A stretch of DNA of 5,674 bases from Bifidobacteriaceae bacterium (GCA_031258055.1 JAIRNM010000439.1:1-5674); one strand, 5' to 3'; counted from the stretch's first letter, positions 1-5,653 are shown. Numbers and translations: made by a program. Notes: a model not told the origin generated them from the letters alone.

Positions 1-1157
1 AGCCGGGCCAGTTCGCCCAGCGAAGATTCGGCGACCCGGACTTGGCAGGCAAGTTGCACCGCTGTCAGCGTGCCATCGCCGGTGGTGGAATGCGCCGACA
101 GGATGATGTGACCGGACTGTTCACCGCCTAAGCAGTAGCCGCCAGCGATCATCTCCTCCAGCACATAGCGGTCACCGACCGCAGTGACCTTCATAGAAAC
201 GCCGTTGGCTTCCATGGCCTTGAACAAACCCAGGTTTGACATCACTGTAGTTACAAGGGTGTCACCGGCTAGCTCGCCCCGCTCACGCAGAGCTACGGCC
301 AAGATGCCCATGATCTTGTCACCGTCAACCAGTTCACCGGCGGCGTCCACGGCTAAGCAGCGGTCGGCATCGCCATCGAAAGCGAACCCAGCGTGCGCCT
401 CCAGCCCGACCACCGCCCGCTGTAACCGCTCCGGGTGGGTCGAACCGACGCCAGCGTTGATGTTGGTGCCATTCGGCTCGCTCCCCAAAGCGGTGACCTC
501 CGCGCCCAGAGCGCGGAACACCGCGGGCGCGACCGCAAAAGAAGCGCCGTTGGCGCAATCAAGCACCACCCGCAAACCGTCCAGCCGGACCGGAGCGCTG
601 GCCACCAGGAAATCGATGTAGCGCCTGACCGCAGTGAGGTCAACTGTCAGCGCGCCGACCGCCTCGCCGATGGCCGGTTCCCACTCCTCAGCCAGACGCG
701 ACTCAATCACGTCCTCGACGGCATCGGGCAATTTGTAACCGGTGGCGGAGAAGAACTTGATGCCGTTGTCTTGATACGGGTTGTGCGAAGCCGAAATCAT
801 GACACCCAGGTCGAAGCCCATAGACCGGGTCAAATAGGCCAGGCCAGGGGTGGGGACAACACCGGCCAAGACCACATCGACGCCAGCCGAGGCCAGCCCG
901 GCGGCCGAAGCAGAAGCCAACATATCGCCTGAAACGCGCGAGTCAACGCCGACAATGGCGCGCAACCGCCGCGGTTCCACCGCTGGTTCGTCCGAAAACT
1001 CGTCCGCCAGTGGCGGTGCCACCTTCGAGCCGTAGCCTAGGCCCTGCTCTGACTCAAGTTCGCGAGCGACCGCCGCCGATAACCGTAAAGCCAGGTCAGC
1101 GGTGATGTCGCGTCCGACCAGCCCGCGCACCCCATCGGTGCCGAATAGCCGCCCCAT
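1..1157 (-). CDS. glmM: Phosphoglucosamine mutase GlmM (partial, C-terminus beyond left edge)
   Basis: Cytoplasmic enzyme that interconverts glucosamine-6-phosphate and glucosamine-1-phosphate, feeding UDP-GlcNAc for peptidoglycan. The gene is not closed inside the window: 385 codons read from ATG at 1157 down to the edge without a stop. The protein opens with MGRLFGTDGVRG, the family N-terminus, which fixes the start. Visible motifs are the phosphoserine loop SASHNP (residues 122-127, catalytic Ser124), the Mg-binding loop DGDADR (261-266) and the sugar-binding GEQSGH (345-350). The C-terminal phosphate-binding domain is missing because of the edge, roughly 65-85 residues judged from the family length. 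Residues about 38-64 form a charged, proline-containing insertion relative to the E. coli protein, where the catalytic serine is residue 102. The gene starts 13 bases after the rpsI stop with no clear Shine-Dalgarno, suggesting co-transcription and perhaps translational coupling. Identity is secure. Confidence 0.96.
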   Translation of the reverse strand, partial: MGRLFGTDGVRGLVGRDITADLALRLSAAVARELESEQGLGYGSKVAPPLADEFSDEPAVEPRRLRAIVGVDSRVSGDMLASASAAGLASAGVDVVLAGVVPTPGLAYLTRSMGFDLGVMISASHNPYQDNGIKFFSATGYKLPDAVEDVIESRLAEEWEPAIGEAVGALTVDLTAVRRYIDFLVASAPVRLDGLRVVLDCANGASFAVAPAVFRALGAEVTALGSEPNGTNINAGVGSTHPERLQRAVVGLEAHAGFAFDGDADRCLAVDAAGELVDGDKIMGILAVALRERGELAGDTLVTTVMSNLGLFKAMEANGVSMKVTAVGDRYVLEEMIAGGYCLGGEQSGHIILSAHSTTGDGTLTAVQLACQVRVAESSLGELAR

Positions 1158-1170
1158 TGGCCGCGCCGAA

Positions 1171-1686
1171 TCAGCGCTTCGAATACTGCGGAGCTTTGCG
1201 AGCCTTCTTCAGACCGGCCTTCTTGCGCTCCGTCACGCGCGCGTCCCTGGTCAGGTAACCGGCGCGCTTCAAGGCCGGACGGTTGTGCTCTTCGTCAATT
1301 GCGTTGAGCGCCCGGGCCACCCCCAAGCGAAGCGCCCCGGCCTGGCCGGAAGTCCCGCCACCGGTGATGCGCGCCAGCACGTCGAACTTCCCCTCGATGT
1401 CCAACAAGGTGAAAGGCGAACGGACCAACTGCTGGTGGAGCTTGTTCGGGAAGTAGTCGTCAAGGCTGCGCCCGTTAATGGTCCATTGGCCGCTGCCGGG
1501 CACTAGGCGCACACGGGCGATGGCCTCTTTGCGCCGCCCTAACGCCCGTCCCGGTGCCACCAAGGACAAGCCGCGCCCCGGCGCTTCCGGTGTCTCCGAG
1601 GTGTAAACGGACGGCACTTCTTCGTCGATTCCGTCCCCGGTTTCCGTCTCAGCTTCGGTTGGGCTGTCGAGCTCGATCTCGGTCAC
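1171..1686 (-). CDS. rpsI: 30S ribosomal protein S9
   Basis: Small-subunit ribosomal protein of 171 residues. The conserved S9 fold begins near [17 protein letters not shown] (50-66). It continues through [12 protein letters not shown] (71-82) and the family signature [19 protein letters not shown] (109-127), and ends in the invariant [12 protein letters not shown] tail, whose final Arg is known to contact P-site tRNA. Residues 1-48 are an acidic, low-complexity extension rich in Glu, Thr and Asp. Such extensions are known in actinobacterial S9, the long form resembling Streptomyces more than Mycobacterium. The start is GTG, chosen because AAGGAGAG lies 2 bases before it and because the frame then runs without a break. 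It lies 44 bases after rplM and 13 bases before glmM in the same direction, the standard L13-S9 operon order. Confidence 0.98.
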   Translation of the reverse strand: MTEIELDSPTEAETETGDGIDEEVPSVYTSETPEAPGRGLSLVAPGRALGRRKEAIARVRLVPGSGQWTINGRSLDDYFPNKLHQQLVRSPFTLLDIEGKFDVLARITGGGTSGQAGALRLGVARALNAIDEEHNRPALKRAGYLTRDARVTERKKAGLKKARKAPQYSKR

Positions 1687-1688
1687 TT

Positions 1689-1696
1689 CTCTCCTT
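1689..1696 (-). promoter_or_regulatory. Shine-Dalgarno of rpsI
   Basis: AAGGAGAG on the minus strand, with its AAGGAG core at 1691-1696, just upstream of the GTG at 1684-1686. It is the strongest ribosome binding site in the left operon and supports the GTG start over internal codons. Confidence 0.8.
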
Positions 1697-1717
1697 ATAT
1701 CTGGGTTCGGCCCGCTC

Positions 1718-1731
1718 AGCGCCGAGGCGCT
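1718..1731 (-). other. Small hairpin at the rplM stop codon
   Basis: In the rplM-rpsI spacer the transcript reads AGCGC-CUCG-GCGCU, a 5-bp stem with a four-base loop that begins at the last base of the rplM stop codon. No U-tract follows, so it is not a terminator. It could mark an mRNA processing site or limit read-through between the two ribosomal genes, or it may be chance in GC-rich DNA. Confidence 0.3.
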
Positions 1732-2174
1732 TACTGCGCGACCTTCGTTAGGACGTATGGTTCGGGTTGCTGAGCGGCATGGGGATGATCCGGGCCGCGA
1801 TAAATCTTCAGCTTGGCGAGTTGCCCGCGCGCCAGCCGGTTCTTCGGCAACATGCCGCGGACAGCTTTGCGCACCACTTCCTCCGGCCGGGTCTTAAGCA
1901 GTTCGCCGTAGGTCACGGCCCGCAAGCCGCCCGGATAGCCAGAGTGGCGATAGGCCTTCTTCTGGGTCAACTTGTTTCCGGTCAGCGCCACTTTGTCGGC
2001 GTTGATCACAATCACGTAGTCGCCCGCGTCCAGGTGCGGCGCGAAAACCGCCTTATGCTTGCCCCGCAGCAGCGTTGCGACGTGCGTGGCCAAGCGGCCC
2101 AGCACGACGTCAGTCGCGTCGATGACGTGCCAGGACCGCTCAATTCGGCCCGGCTTCGGGTGATACGTGCGCAC
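1731..2174 (-). CDS. rplM: 50S ribosomal protein L13
   Basis: Large-subunit ribosomal protein, an early assembly protein, 147 residues, the usual bacterial length. It opens with MRTYHPKPG and [16 protein letters not shown] (15-30). The middle carries the conserved [12 protein letters not shown] (51-62) and [11 protein letters not shown] (75-85). The C-terminal L13 signature is [14 protein letters not shown] (105-118) followed by [11 protein letters not shown] (122-132). The start is GTG at 2174, set by the MRTY family N-terminus. A modest GAGG at 2185-2188 lies 10 bases upstream. It is the first gene of the leftward rplM-rpsI-glmM unit. In E. coli L13 is the autogenous regulator of the rplM-rpsI operon. 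The leader here has structure around the start that could serve such a role, but that is inference. Confidence 0.98.
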   Translation of the reverse strand: MRTYHPKPGRIERSWHVIDATDVVLGRLATHVATLLRGKHKAVFAPHLDAGDYVIVINADKVALTGNKLTQKKAYRHSGYPGGLRAVTYGELLKTRPEEVVRKAVRGMLPKNRLARGQLAKLKIYRGPDHPHAAQQPEPYVLTKVAQ

Positions 2175-2260
2175 AGTATTTCAGCCTCACTTATTGGAAA
2201 GGTGGTATCCCCGCGCCCCGCTGGTGAGCGGGCGCGCGCCGACTTCAGCCAGTGCGCACA
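2167..2260. repeat. Two copies of GTGCGCAC in the rplM leader and start
   Basis: The 8-bp perfect palindrome GTGCGCAC occurs at 2252-2259, next to the predicted 5' end of the rplM transcript, and at 2167-2174, where its first three bases on the minus strand are the GTG start codon. With one flanking base the two copies form a 9-bp direct repeat (2252-2260 and 2167-2175) offset by 85 bp. Because each copy is self-complementary, the two RNA copies can also pair with each other. Presence is certain; function is inferred. Confidence 0.6.
2212..2236 (-). other. GC-rich hairpin in the rplM 5' leader
   Basis: On the transcribed strand CGCGCCCGCT and AGCGGGGCGCG flank a four-base loop. They form a 10-bp stem with one bulged G, ending 37 bases before the rplM start codon. 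No U-run follows, so a terminator is unlikely. It lies inside the predicted untranslated leader and could take part in autogenous control by L13. I do not recognise it as a named leader family. Confidence 0.5.
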
Positions 2261-2271
2261 CGGGACGTTCT

Positions 2272-2301
2272 AGATTAGCTCCCGCCCACCCACCGGGTCA
2301 A
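2272..2301 (-). promoter_or_regulatory. Predicted sigma-70-type promoter of rplM-rpsI-glmM
   Basis: On the minus strand TTGACC (2296-2301) and TAATCT (2272-2277) are separated by 18 bases. They match the housekeeping -35 and -10 consensus at good positions. Transcription would start near 2265, giving a leader of about 90 bases before the rplM GTG. It is the best promoter match I found in the window. Confidence 0.7.
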
Positions 2302-2359
2302 AACGTCGGCCTTGCCCGGTCCTGGCCAGCCCCTAGCTGGTGGCCGATGCCGTCGTGTC

Positions 2360-2442
2360 GGGCTACCGCTCCCGTTCCGCGTCCGCCGAACTGCCCCGGA
2401 ATCCTGCGACTTAGGGCAGGATGACTTGAGCGGGAGCAGCCC
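2360..2442. other. Nested dyad: candidate structured RNA or operator
   Basis: Outer arms GGGCT-acc-GCTCCCG (2360-2374) and CGGGAGCAGCCC (2431-2442) pair over 12 bp with a single 3-base bulge. Inside lies a perfect 7-bp inverted repeat, ATCCTGC (2401-2407) and GCAGGAT (2416-2422), with an 8-base loop. Read on the plus strand, the right arm is followed by a U-containing stretch (2443-2455), and a weak TTGCCC/TAGCTG pair with a 16-base spacer (2312-2339) lies upstream. A short RNA of about 100 bases is therefore possible. The dyad could equally bind a regulator between the two divergent promoters. I do not recognise it as a known family. Confidence 0.45.
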
Positions 2443-2480
2443 TTCATCAATCTTTCAAGGGCTTGGGACCGGCGGCGGTT

Positions 2481-2486
2481 TAGACT
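2481..2486 (+). promoter_or_regulatory. Candidate -10 element of greA
   Basis: TAGACT, preceded by GGTT, fits the actinobacterial TANNNT -10 pattern and would start transcription near 2492, about 88 bases before greA. No good -35 sits at the right distance: TTGGGA is only 12 bases away and TTTCAA is 22 bases away. Many actinobacterial promoters depend mainly on the -10, so this is plausible but weak. Confidence 0.4.
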
Positions 2487-2499
2487 GGTGGGCTTACCA

Positions 2500-2519
2500 G
2501 GTGTTGGTGGCCCCACACC
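2500..2519 (+). other. Possible hairpin in the greA leader
   Basis: GGTGT (2500-2504) pairs with ACACC (2515-2519), and after one mismatch GG pairs with CC around a TGGC loop, giving seven base pairs. It falls within the predicted untranslated leader of greA. It is short and could be chance. Confidence 0.25.
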
Positions 2520-2564
2520 CACCGTAGCGTAACGGGCCGATTGAGCGCCTGGAATAACTAACAA

Positions 2565-2570
2565 GAGGAG
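2565..2570 (+). promoter_or_regulatory. Shine-Dalgarno of greA
   Basis: GAGGAG lies 9 bases before the ATG at 2580, in an A-rich stretch that contrasts with the surrounding GC-rich DNA. It confirms the start and suggests efficient initiation. Confidence 0.85.
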
Positions 2571-2579
2571 TAAACAACT

Positions 2580-3059
2580 ATGACCGAAACGACCTGGTTG
2601 ACCCAGGAGGCACACGACCGGCTCGTCGAAGAGTTGCGGTCCCTTCAGGGTGAAGGCATGGCCGAAGTGGTCAAGAAGATTGAAGCGGCTCGCGCCGAGG
2701 GCGACCTGAAAGAGAACGGCGGCTATCATGCCGCGCGTGAGGAGCAAGCCAAAATGGCTGGCCGCATCGCTTCACTCAAAGCCTTGCTGGACAACGCCCA
2801 GGTGGGCCAGGCCCCAACTGATTCTTCTTCCGTCCAGCCAGGGATGGTTGTGACGGCAACGATTGGCGGGCAGAAACGAGACTTCCTGCTCGGCTCACGC
2901 GAAGTCGCGGGCGGCTCTAACCTCACCGTTTACTCTGAGCAGTCACCAATCGGAGCGGCCCTTATAGGCGCCAAGATAGGGGAGAACCGCAGCTATCTCA
3001 CTCCTAACGGCAAAGAAGTCTCGGTGACCGTGAACGCCGTTACCCCCTACAGCGGCTGA
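2580..3059 (+). CDS. greA: Transcription elongation factor GreA
   Basis: Binds the secondary channel of RNA polymerase and stimulates cleavage of backtracked RNA, releasing stalled complexes. It has 159 residues, the normal length. The N-terminal coiled-coil hairpin spans about residues 8-75. Its tip carries GDLKENGGYHAAREEQ (41-56), with the acidic pair Asp42 and Glu45 that positions the catalytic Mg2+ in the polymerase active site. The C-terminal FKBP-like domain includes SPIGAALIGAKIGE (122-135). The NGGYHAA form at the tip is the one I associate with actinobacteria, where the E. coli protein has NAEYHAA. The ATG start is supported by GAGGAG. It is divergent from rplM and 29 bases upstream of maf, probably co-transcribed with it. 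No key residue is missing. Confidence 0.97.
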   Translation: MTETTWLTQEAHDRLVEELRSLQGEGMAEVVKKIEAARAEGDLKENGGYHAAREEQAKMAGRIASLKALLDNAQVGQAPTDSSSVQPGMVVTATIGGQKRDFLLGSREVAGGSNLTVYSEQSPIGAALIGAKIGENRSYLTPNGKEVSVTVNAVTPYSG

Positions 3060-3088
3060 CCGCGGCCCGGTTCGCCTAGCCCAGCGCG

Positions 3089-3733
3089 ATGATTCAACTG
3101 GTTTTGGCTTCAGCGTCACCGGCCCGTTTAACCACCCTGGAAGCAGCCGGGATGGATCCGCTGGTGATAGCCGCTGACATCGATGAAGATCAAGTCCTCG
3201 CCGCTGCTCTAGCGCTTGAGCCCGGGCTTGGACCGGCTGATCAAGTTCTTCGACTGGCCCGGGCTAAAGCCGAGGCTGTCGCCCAGCGCGCACCTGGATC
3301 CGCCTTGATTCTGGGTTGCGATTCAATGCTTGAACTGGACGGCGAGGTCTTGGGCAAGCCAACCGGACCGGCTGACGCCAAACGCCGGATCGCCCAGCAG
3401 TCCGGCCGCGAAGCGGTCCTGCACAGCGGCCACTGGCTGTTCGGCCCAGCGGACGGCAAAGCTGAGCAAGGAAGAAAGGGTGAGGGCGCGGCATCGGGCA
3501 CGGTTGTGCGGTTCGGCCAAATGACAGAACCGGAAATCGACGCTTATGTCGCTACCGGCGAACCGCTGCGGGTCGCTGGGGCGTTCACCATTGACGGGCT
3601 GGGCGGCCCGTTTATTGAGGGGATCGACGGCGACCATCACGGTGTTGTGGGGTTGTCGTTGCCAGTGCTACGCCACCTCTTGGAGCGCTTTGGCCTGACG
3701 GTGTTCGACCTGTGGCGGCCCGGCCTTTTGTAG
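3089..3733 (+). CDS. maf: Maf-family nucleotide pyrophosphatase
   Basis: Maf proteins hydrolyse non-canonical or canonical nucleoside triphosphates (dTTP, UTP or modified pyrimidine/7-methyl-GTP, depending on subgroup) to monophosphates, and have been linked to septum control. The protein has 214 residues. Visible motifs are LASASPAR (6-13) with Ser8 and Arg13, GCDSMLELDGEVLGKP (76-91) with Asp78 as the likely catalytic acid and Lys90, LHSGHWL (111-117) where many relatives have HTG, and YVATGEPLRVAGAFTIDGLG (153-172) leading into EGIDGDHHGVVGLSLP (177-192). A glycine- and lysine-rich loop lies at 119-136. The ATG is set by the family N-terminus; no Shine-Dalgarno is visible, so translation may depend on greA just upstream. 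The substrate subgroup cannot be told from this sequence by eye. Confidence 0.93.
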   Translation: MIQLVLASASPARLTTLEAAGMDPLVIAADIDEDQVLAAALALEPGLGPADQVLRLARAKAEAVAQRAPGSALILGCDSMLELDGEVLGKPTGPADAKRRIAQQSGREAVLHSGHWLFGPADGKAEQGRKGEGAASGTVVRFGQMTEPEIDAYVATGEPLRVAGAFTIDGLGGPFIEGIDGDHHGVVGLSLPVLRHLLERFGLTVFDLWRPGLL

Positions 3734-3746
3734 GGGTACCACAAAT

Positions 3747-3790
3747 CGCGGCGGCGGACCTGACGGTCGTTGGTCCGCCGGCGAACCGCG
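3747..3790. other. Strong hairpin between maf and the carboxylase gene
   Basis: CGGCGGACC (3752-3760) and GGTCCGCCG (3772-3780) form a perfect 9-bp inverted repeat with an 11-base loop. CGCGG (3747-3751) and CCGCG (3786-3790) extend it to 14 bp with a 5-base bulge. It starts 14 bases after the maf stop and ends 19 bases before the carboxylase ATG. No T-run follows on either strand, so a classical intrinsic terminator is not supported. It may be a U-less terminator, an attenuator, an operator or an mRNA stability element. Confidence 0.55.
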
Positions 3791-3808
3791 CCGGGCGCTT
3801 AGCGTGGA

Positions 3809-5653
3809 ATGGTGTTTTCGAGTCTCTTGATTGCGAACCGCGGGGAGATAGCGGTCAGGATAGCGCGGGCCTGCGCCGACGCGGGCATCCGTTCGGTGGC
3901 GGTGTACGCGCCGGAGGACCGCAACGCCATGCATGTTCGGGTGGCGGATGAAGCGTTTGCGCTGCCAGGCGATTCAGTCGCCGAAACCTATCTAAACGCC
4001 CCGGCAATTGTCAGCCTGGCCTCACGGACAGGCGCCGAAGCGGTCCACCCCGGTTACGGTTTCCTGGCTGAATCGGCCGAATTGGCCAATGCCGTCGCCG
4101 CCGCTGGCCTGACCTGGATAGGACCGCCAGCCCAAGCCCTCGAACTGGTTTCCAACAAGCTGTCGGCCCGCGCTTTGGCTCTTCGCGCCGGTGTGCCGAT
4201 GGTGCCCGCTTCACCTGACCCAATCTCATCGGCGGACGACATAACCGGGTTCGGGGCCGAGCACGGCTATCCGCTGGTGATCAAAGCCTGCTACGGCGGC
4301 GGCGGACGCGGTATGCGCGTGGTGCGTTCCGCCGACCAGGCGGCTGAGGCTTTGGCGGCTTGCGAACGCGAAGCGCTCGGCTCATTCGGGCGGGGCGAGT
4401 GTTTCGTGGAGCGGTTCTTGGAACGTCCCCGCCATGTTGAGACCCAGTGCCTGGCGGACGCCCATGGCGGTGTGGCTGTGCTATCGACTCGTGACTGCAC
4501 AGTTCAACGCCGACACCAGAAGCTGATTGAGGAGGCGCCAGCGCCATTCTTGACCGCCGCTCAAGAGTCGCAGTTGACCGCCTGGTCACGGTCACTCTTG
4601 CTGGAGGCTGATTACCGCGGGGCCGCCACTTGCGAATTCTTGATCTCGGCTGAGGGAGATGTCTTCTTCATGGAGATCAACCCGCGCCTGCAAGTTGAGC
4701 ACCCCGTGACCGAAGAAGTAGCGGGCGTAGACCTTGTGCGCGAACAATTGCGTTTGGCAGCCGGTGAACCACTGGGCTACTCCGAGGCTCTGGCCTACGG
4801 CCACGCGATTGAGTTCCGTATCAACGCCGAAGACCCCGCCAACGGCTTCATGCCAACCCCCGGGCTGCTGTCCACGCTTCGCCTGCCCGGCGGTCCCGGT
4901 ATACGCTGCGACTTCGGATATGAAACTGGTGACAGCCTGACCGGCTCTTTCGATTCGCTTATCGGCAAAGTGATTGTGCGCGGACGCGACCGCGCCCAAA
5001 TGCTGGCCCGTGCCCGCCGGGCGCTGCGCGAATTGAAAATCGAAGGCGTCGGCACTGTCCGGCATTTCCACCGGGCGGTTTTGGAGTCGCCTGCTTTCAC
5101 GGCCGCGACCGCCGCCGAATTCGCCGTCCACACGCGCTGGATCGAGAATGACTTCGCCTCGACGGTGGCCGCCCTGCCGCCCGCCACAGCCGCCGATGCC
5201 GCCCTACCGGAGGTCCCCGCCACCTCACGGATGGTCGTCGAAGTCGACGGCAGACGCTTGGAGGTGGTGCTGCCCATCGGTTTGGCCGGGGCTGGAGCCG
5301 GTTCTGCCCTGGGCGGGGTTGCTGCCGGGGGAGCGGGCGGTGTTGGCGGCATCGGCAACCCTGGGGGTGGACCGAATGTAGCGGGACCACCGAGGCGGAC
5401 CGGCCGGAAGGCTGGCCGGAGCACGGTTGGAACCTCCGCCGACGGTTCGGTGACCGCGCCAATGCAGGGCACTGTGGTGCGAGTGGCTGTCGACGAGGGC
5501 GCCTCCGTAGCAGAGGGCGACCTGCTGATAGTGCTCGAAGCGATGAAGATGGAACAACCCCTGACCGCCCCGTGCGCTGGCCAGGTCACCGAATTGGCGG
5601 CAACGGTCGGCCAACGCGTGCCAACCGGCCATGTGCTCTGCCGCATCGCCTAA
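3809..5653 (+). CDS. accA3: Acyl-CoA carboxylase alpha subunit (biotin carboxylase + BCCP)
   Basis: Fused subunit that carboxylates biotin with ATP and bicarbonate and carries it to a separate carboxyltransferase, making malonyl-CoA or related products for lipid synthesis. It has 614 residues. The biotin carboxylase part opens with LLIANRGEIAVRIARAC (6-22). It has HPGYGFLAE (80-88), Lys159 and GGGGRGM (163-169) of the ATP-grasp, TRDCTVQRRHQKLIEEAPAP (227-246) and the catalytic MEINPRLQVEHPVTEE (288-303). HTRWIEND (441-448) precedes a Gly-rich linker (about 491-545). The BCCP domain (547-614) carries EAMKM, with biotinyl Lys580 placed 34 residues from the end. The ATG gives the expected short N-terminus but only a weak GTGGA lies before it. 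The architecture matches actinobacterial AccA3. Substrate range (acetyl, propionyl or long-chain) depends on the beta subunit, which is absent here. Confidence 0.95.
   Translation: MVFSSLLIANRGEIAVRIARACADAGIRSVAVYAPEDRNAMHVRVADEAFALPGDSVAETYLNAPAIVSLASRTGAEAVHPGYGFLAESAELANAVAAAGLTWIGPPAQALELVSNKLSARALALRAGVPMVPASPDPISSADDITGFGAEHGYPLVIKACYGGGGRGMRVVRSADQAAEALAACEREALGSFGRGECFVERFLERPRHVETQCLADAHGGVAVLSTRDCTVQRRHQKLIEEAPAPFLTAAQESQLTAWSRSLLLEADYRGAATCEFLISAEGDVFFMEINPRLQVEHPVTEEVAGVDLVREQLRLAAGEPLGYSEALAYGHAIEFRINAEDPANGFMPTPGLLSTLRLPGGPGIRCDFGYETGDSLTGSFDSLIGKVIVRGRDRAQMLARARRALRELKIEGVGTVRHFHRAVLESPAFTAATAAEFAVHTRWIENDFASTVAALPPATAADAALPEVPATSRMVVEVDGRRLEVVLPIGLAGAGAGSALGGVAAGGAGGVGGIGNPGGGPNVAGPPRRTGRKAGRSTVGTSADGSVTAPMQGTVVRVAVDEGASVAEGDLLIVLEAMKMEQPLTAPCAGQVTELAATVGQRVPTGHVLCRIA

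Larger units (their letters stand above)
2175..2579. other. Divergent intergenic region between rplM and greA, no gene seen
   Basis: About 405 bases with no coding region I can support. The open frames crossing it have no recognisable motif or conserved-looking composition, and one runs antisense into greA. It holds the rplM promoter and leader on the left, a nested dyad at 2360-2442, and a candidate greA promoter, leader and ribosome binding site on the right. A further weak hairpin, CCAGC-CCCTA-GCTGG, lies at 2326-2340. I found no tRNA cloverleaf, no SRP RNA core motif and no riboswitch I recognise. Confidence 0.75.

Noticed and set aside
435..932. Open frame of 165 codons on the plus strand over glmM
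   Set aside because: glmM reads through on the minus strand with all catalytic loops; the plus-strand frame is a shadow.
1767..2273. Open frame of 168 codons on the plus strand
   Set aside because: Opposite strand of rplM and its leader; no motif, and L13 is unmistakable on the other strand.
2360..2442. tRNA or SRP RNA as explanation of the nested dyad
   Set aside because: No T-loop GTTCRA with flanking stem, no cloverleaf spacing, and no GGAAG/AGCAG SRP core on either strand.
2312..2527. Small plus-strand frame of 71 codons in the intergenic region
   Set aside because: Low-complexity Gly/Pro/Arg product, no Shine-Dalgarno, and it runs through inverted repeats and the candidate greA -10.
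2298..2747. Open frame of 149 codons on the minus strand spanning the intergenic region into greA
   Set aside because: Overlaps the start of greA antisense, crosses the nested dyad, has no clear ribosome site, and has no family motif in its translation.
3747..3790. Classical Rho-independent terminator after maf
   Set aside because: The stem is strong but no T-run follows on either strand, so it is kept as an unassigned hairpin.
4592..5131. Open frame of 179 codons on the minus strand
   Set aside because: Antisense to conserved biotin carboxylase motifs; no recognisable protein.
4795..5646. Long open frame of 283 codons on the minus strand
   Set aside because: Entirely antisense to the carboxylase gene, which has a continuous set of family motifs. 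The antisense product is Pro/Ala/Arg/Ser-rich, as expected for a GC-rich shadow frame.
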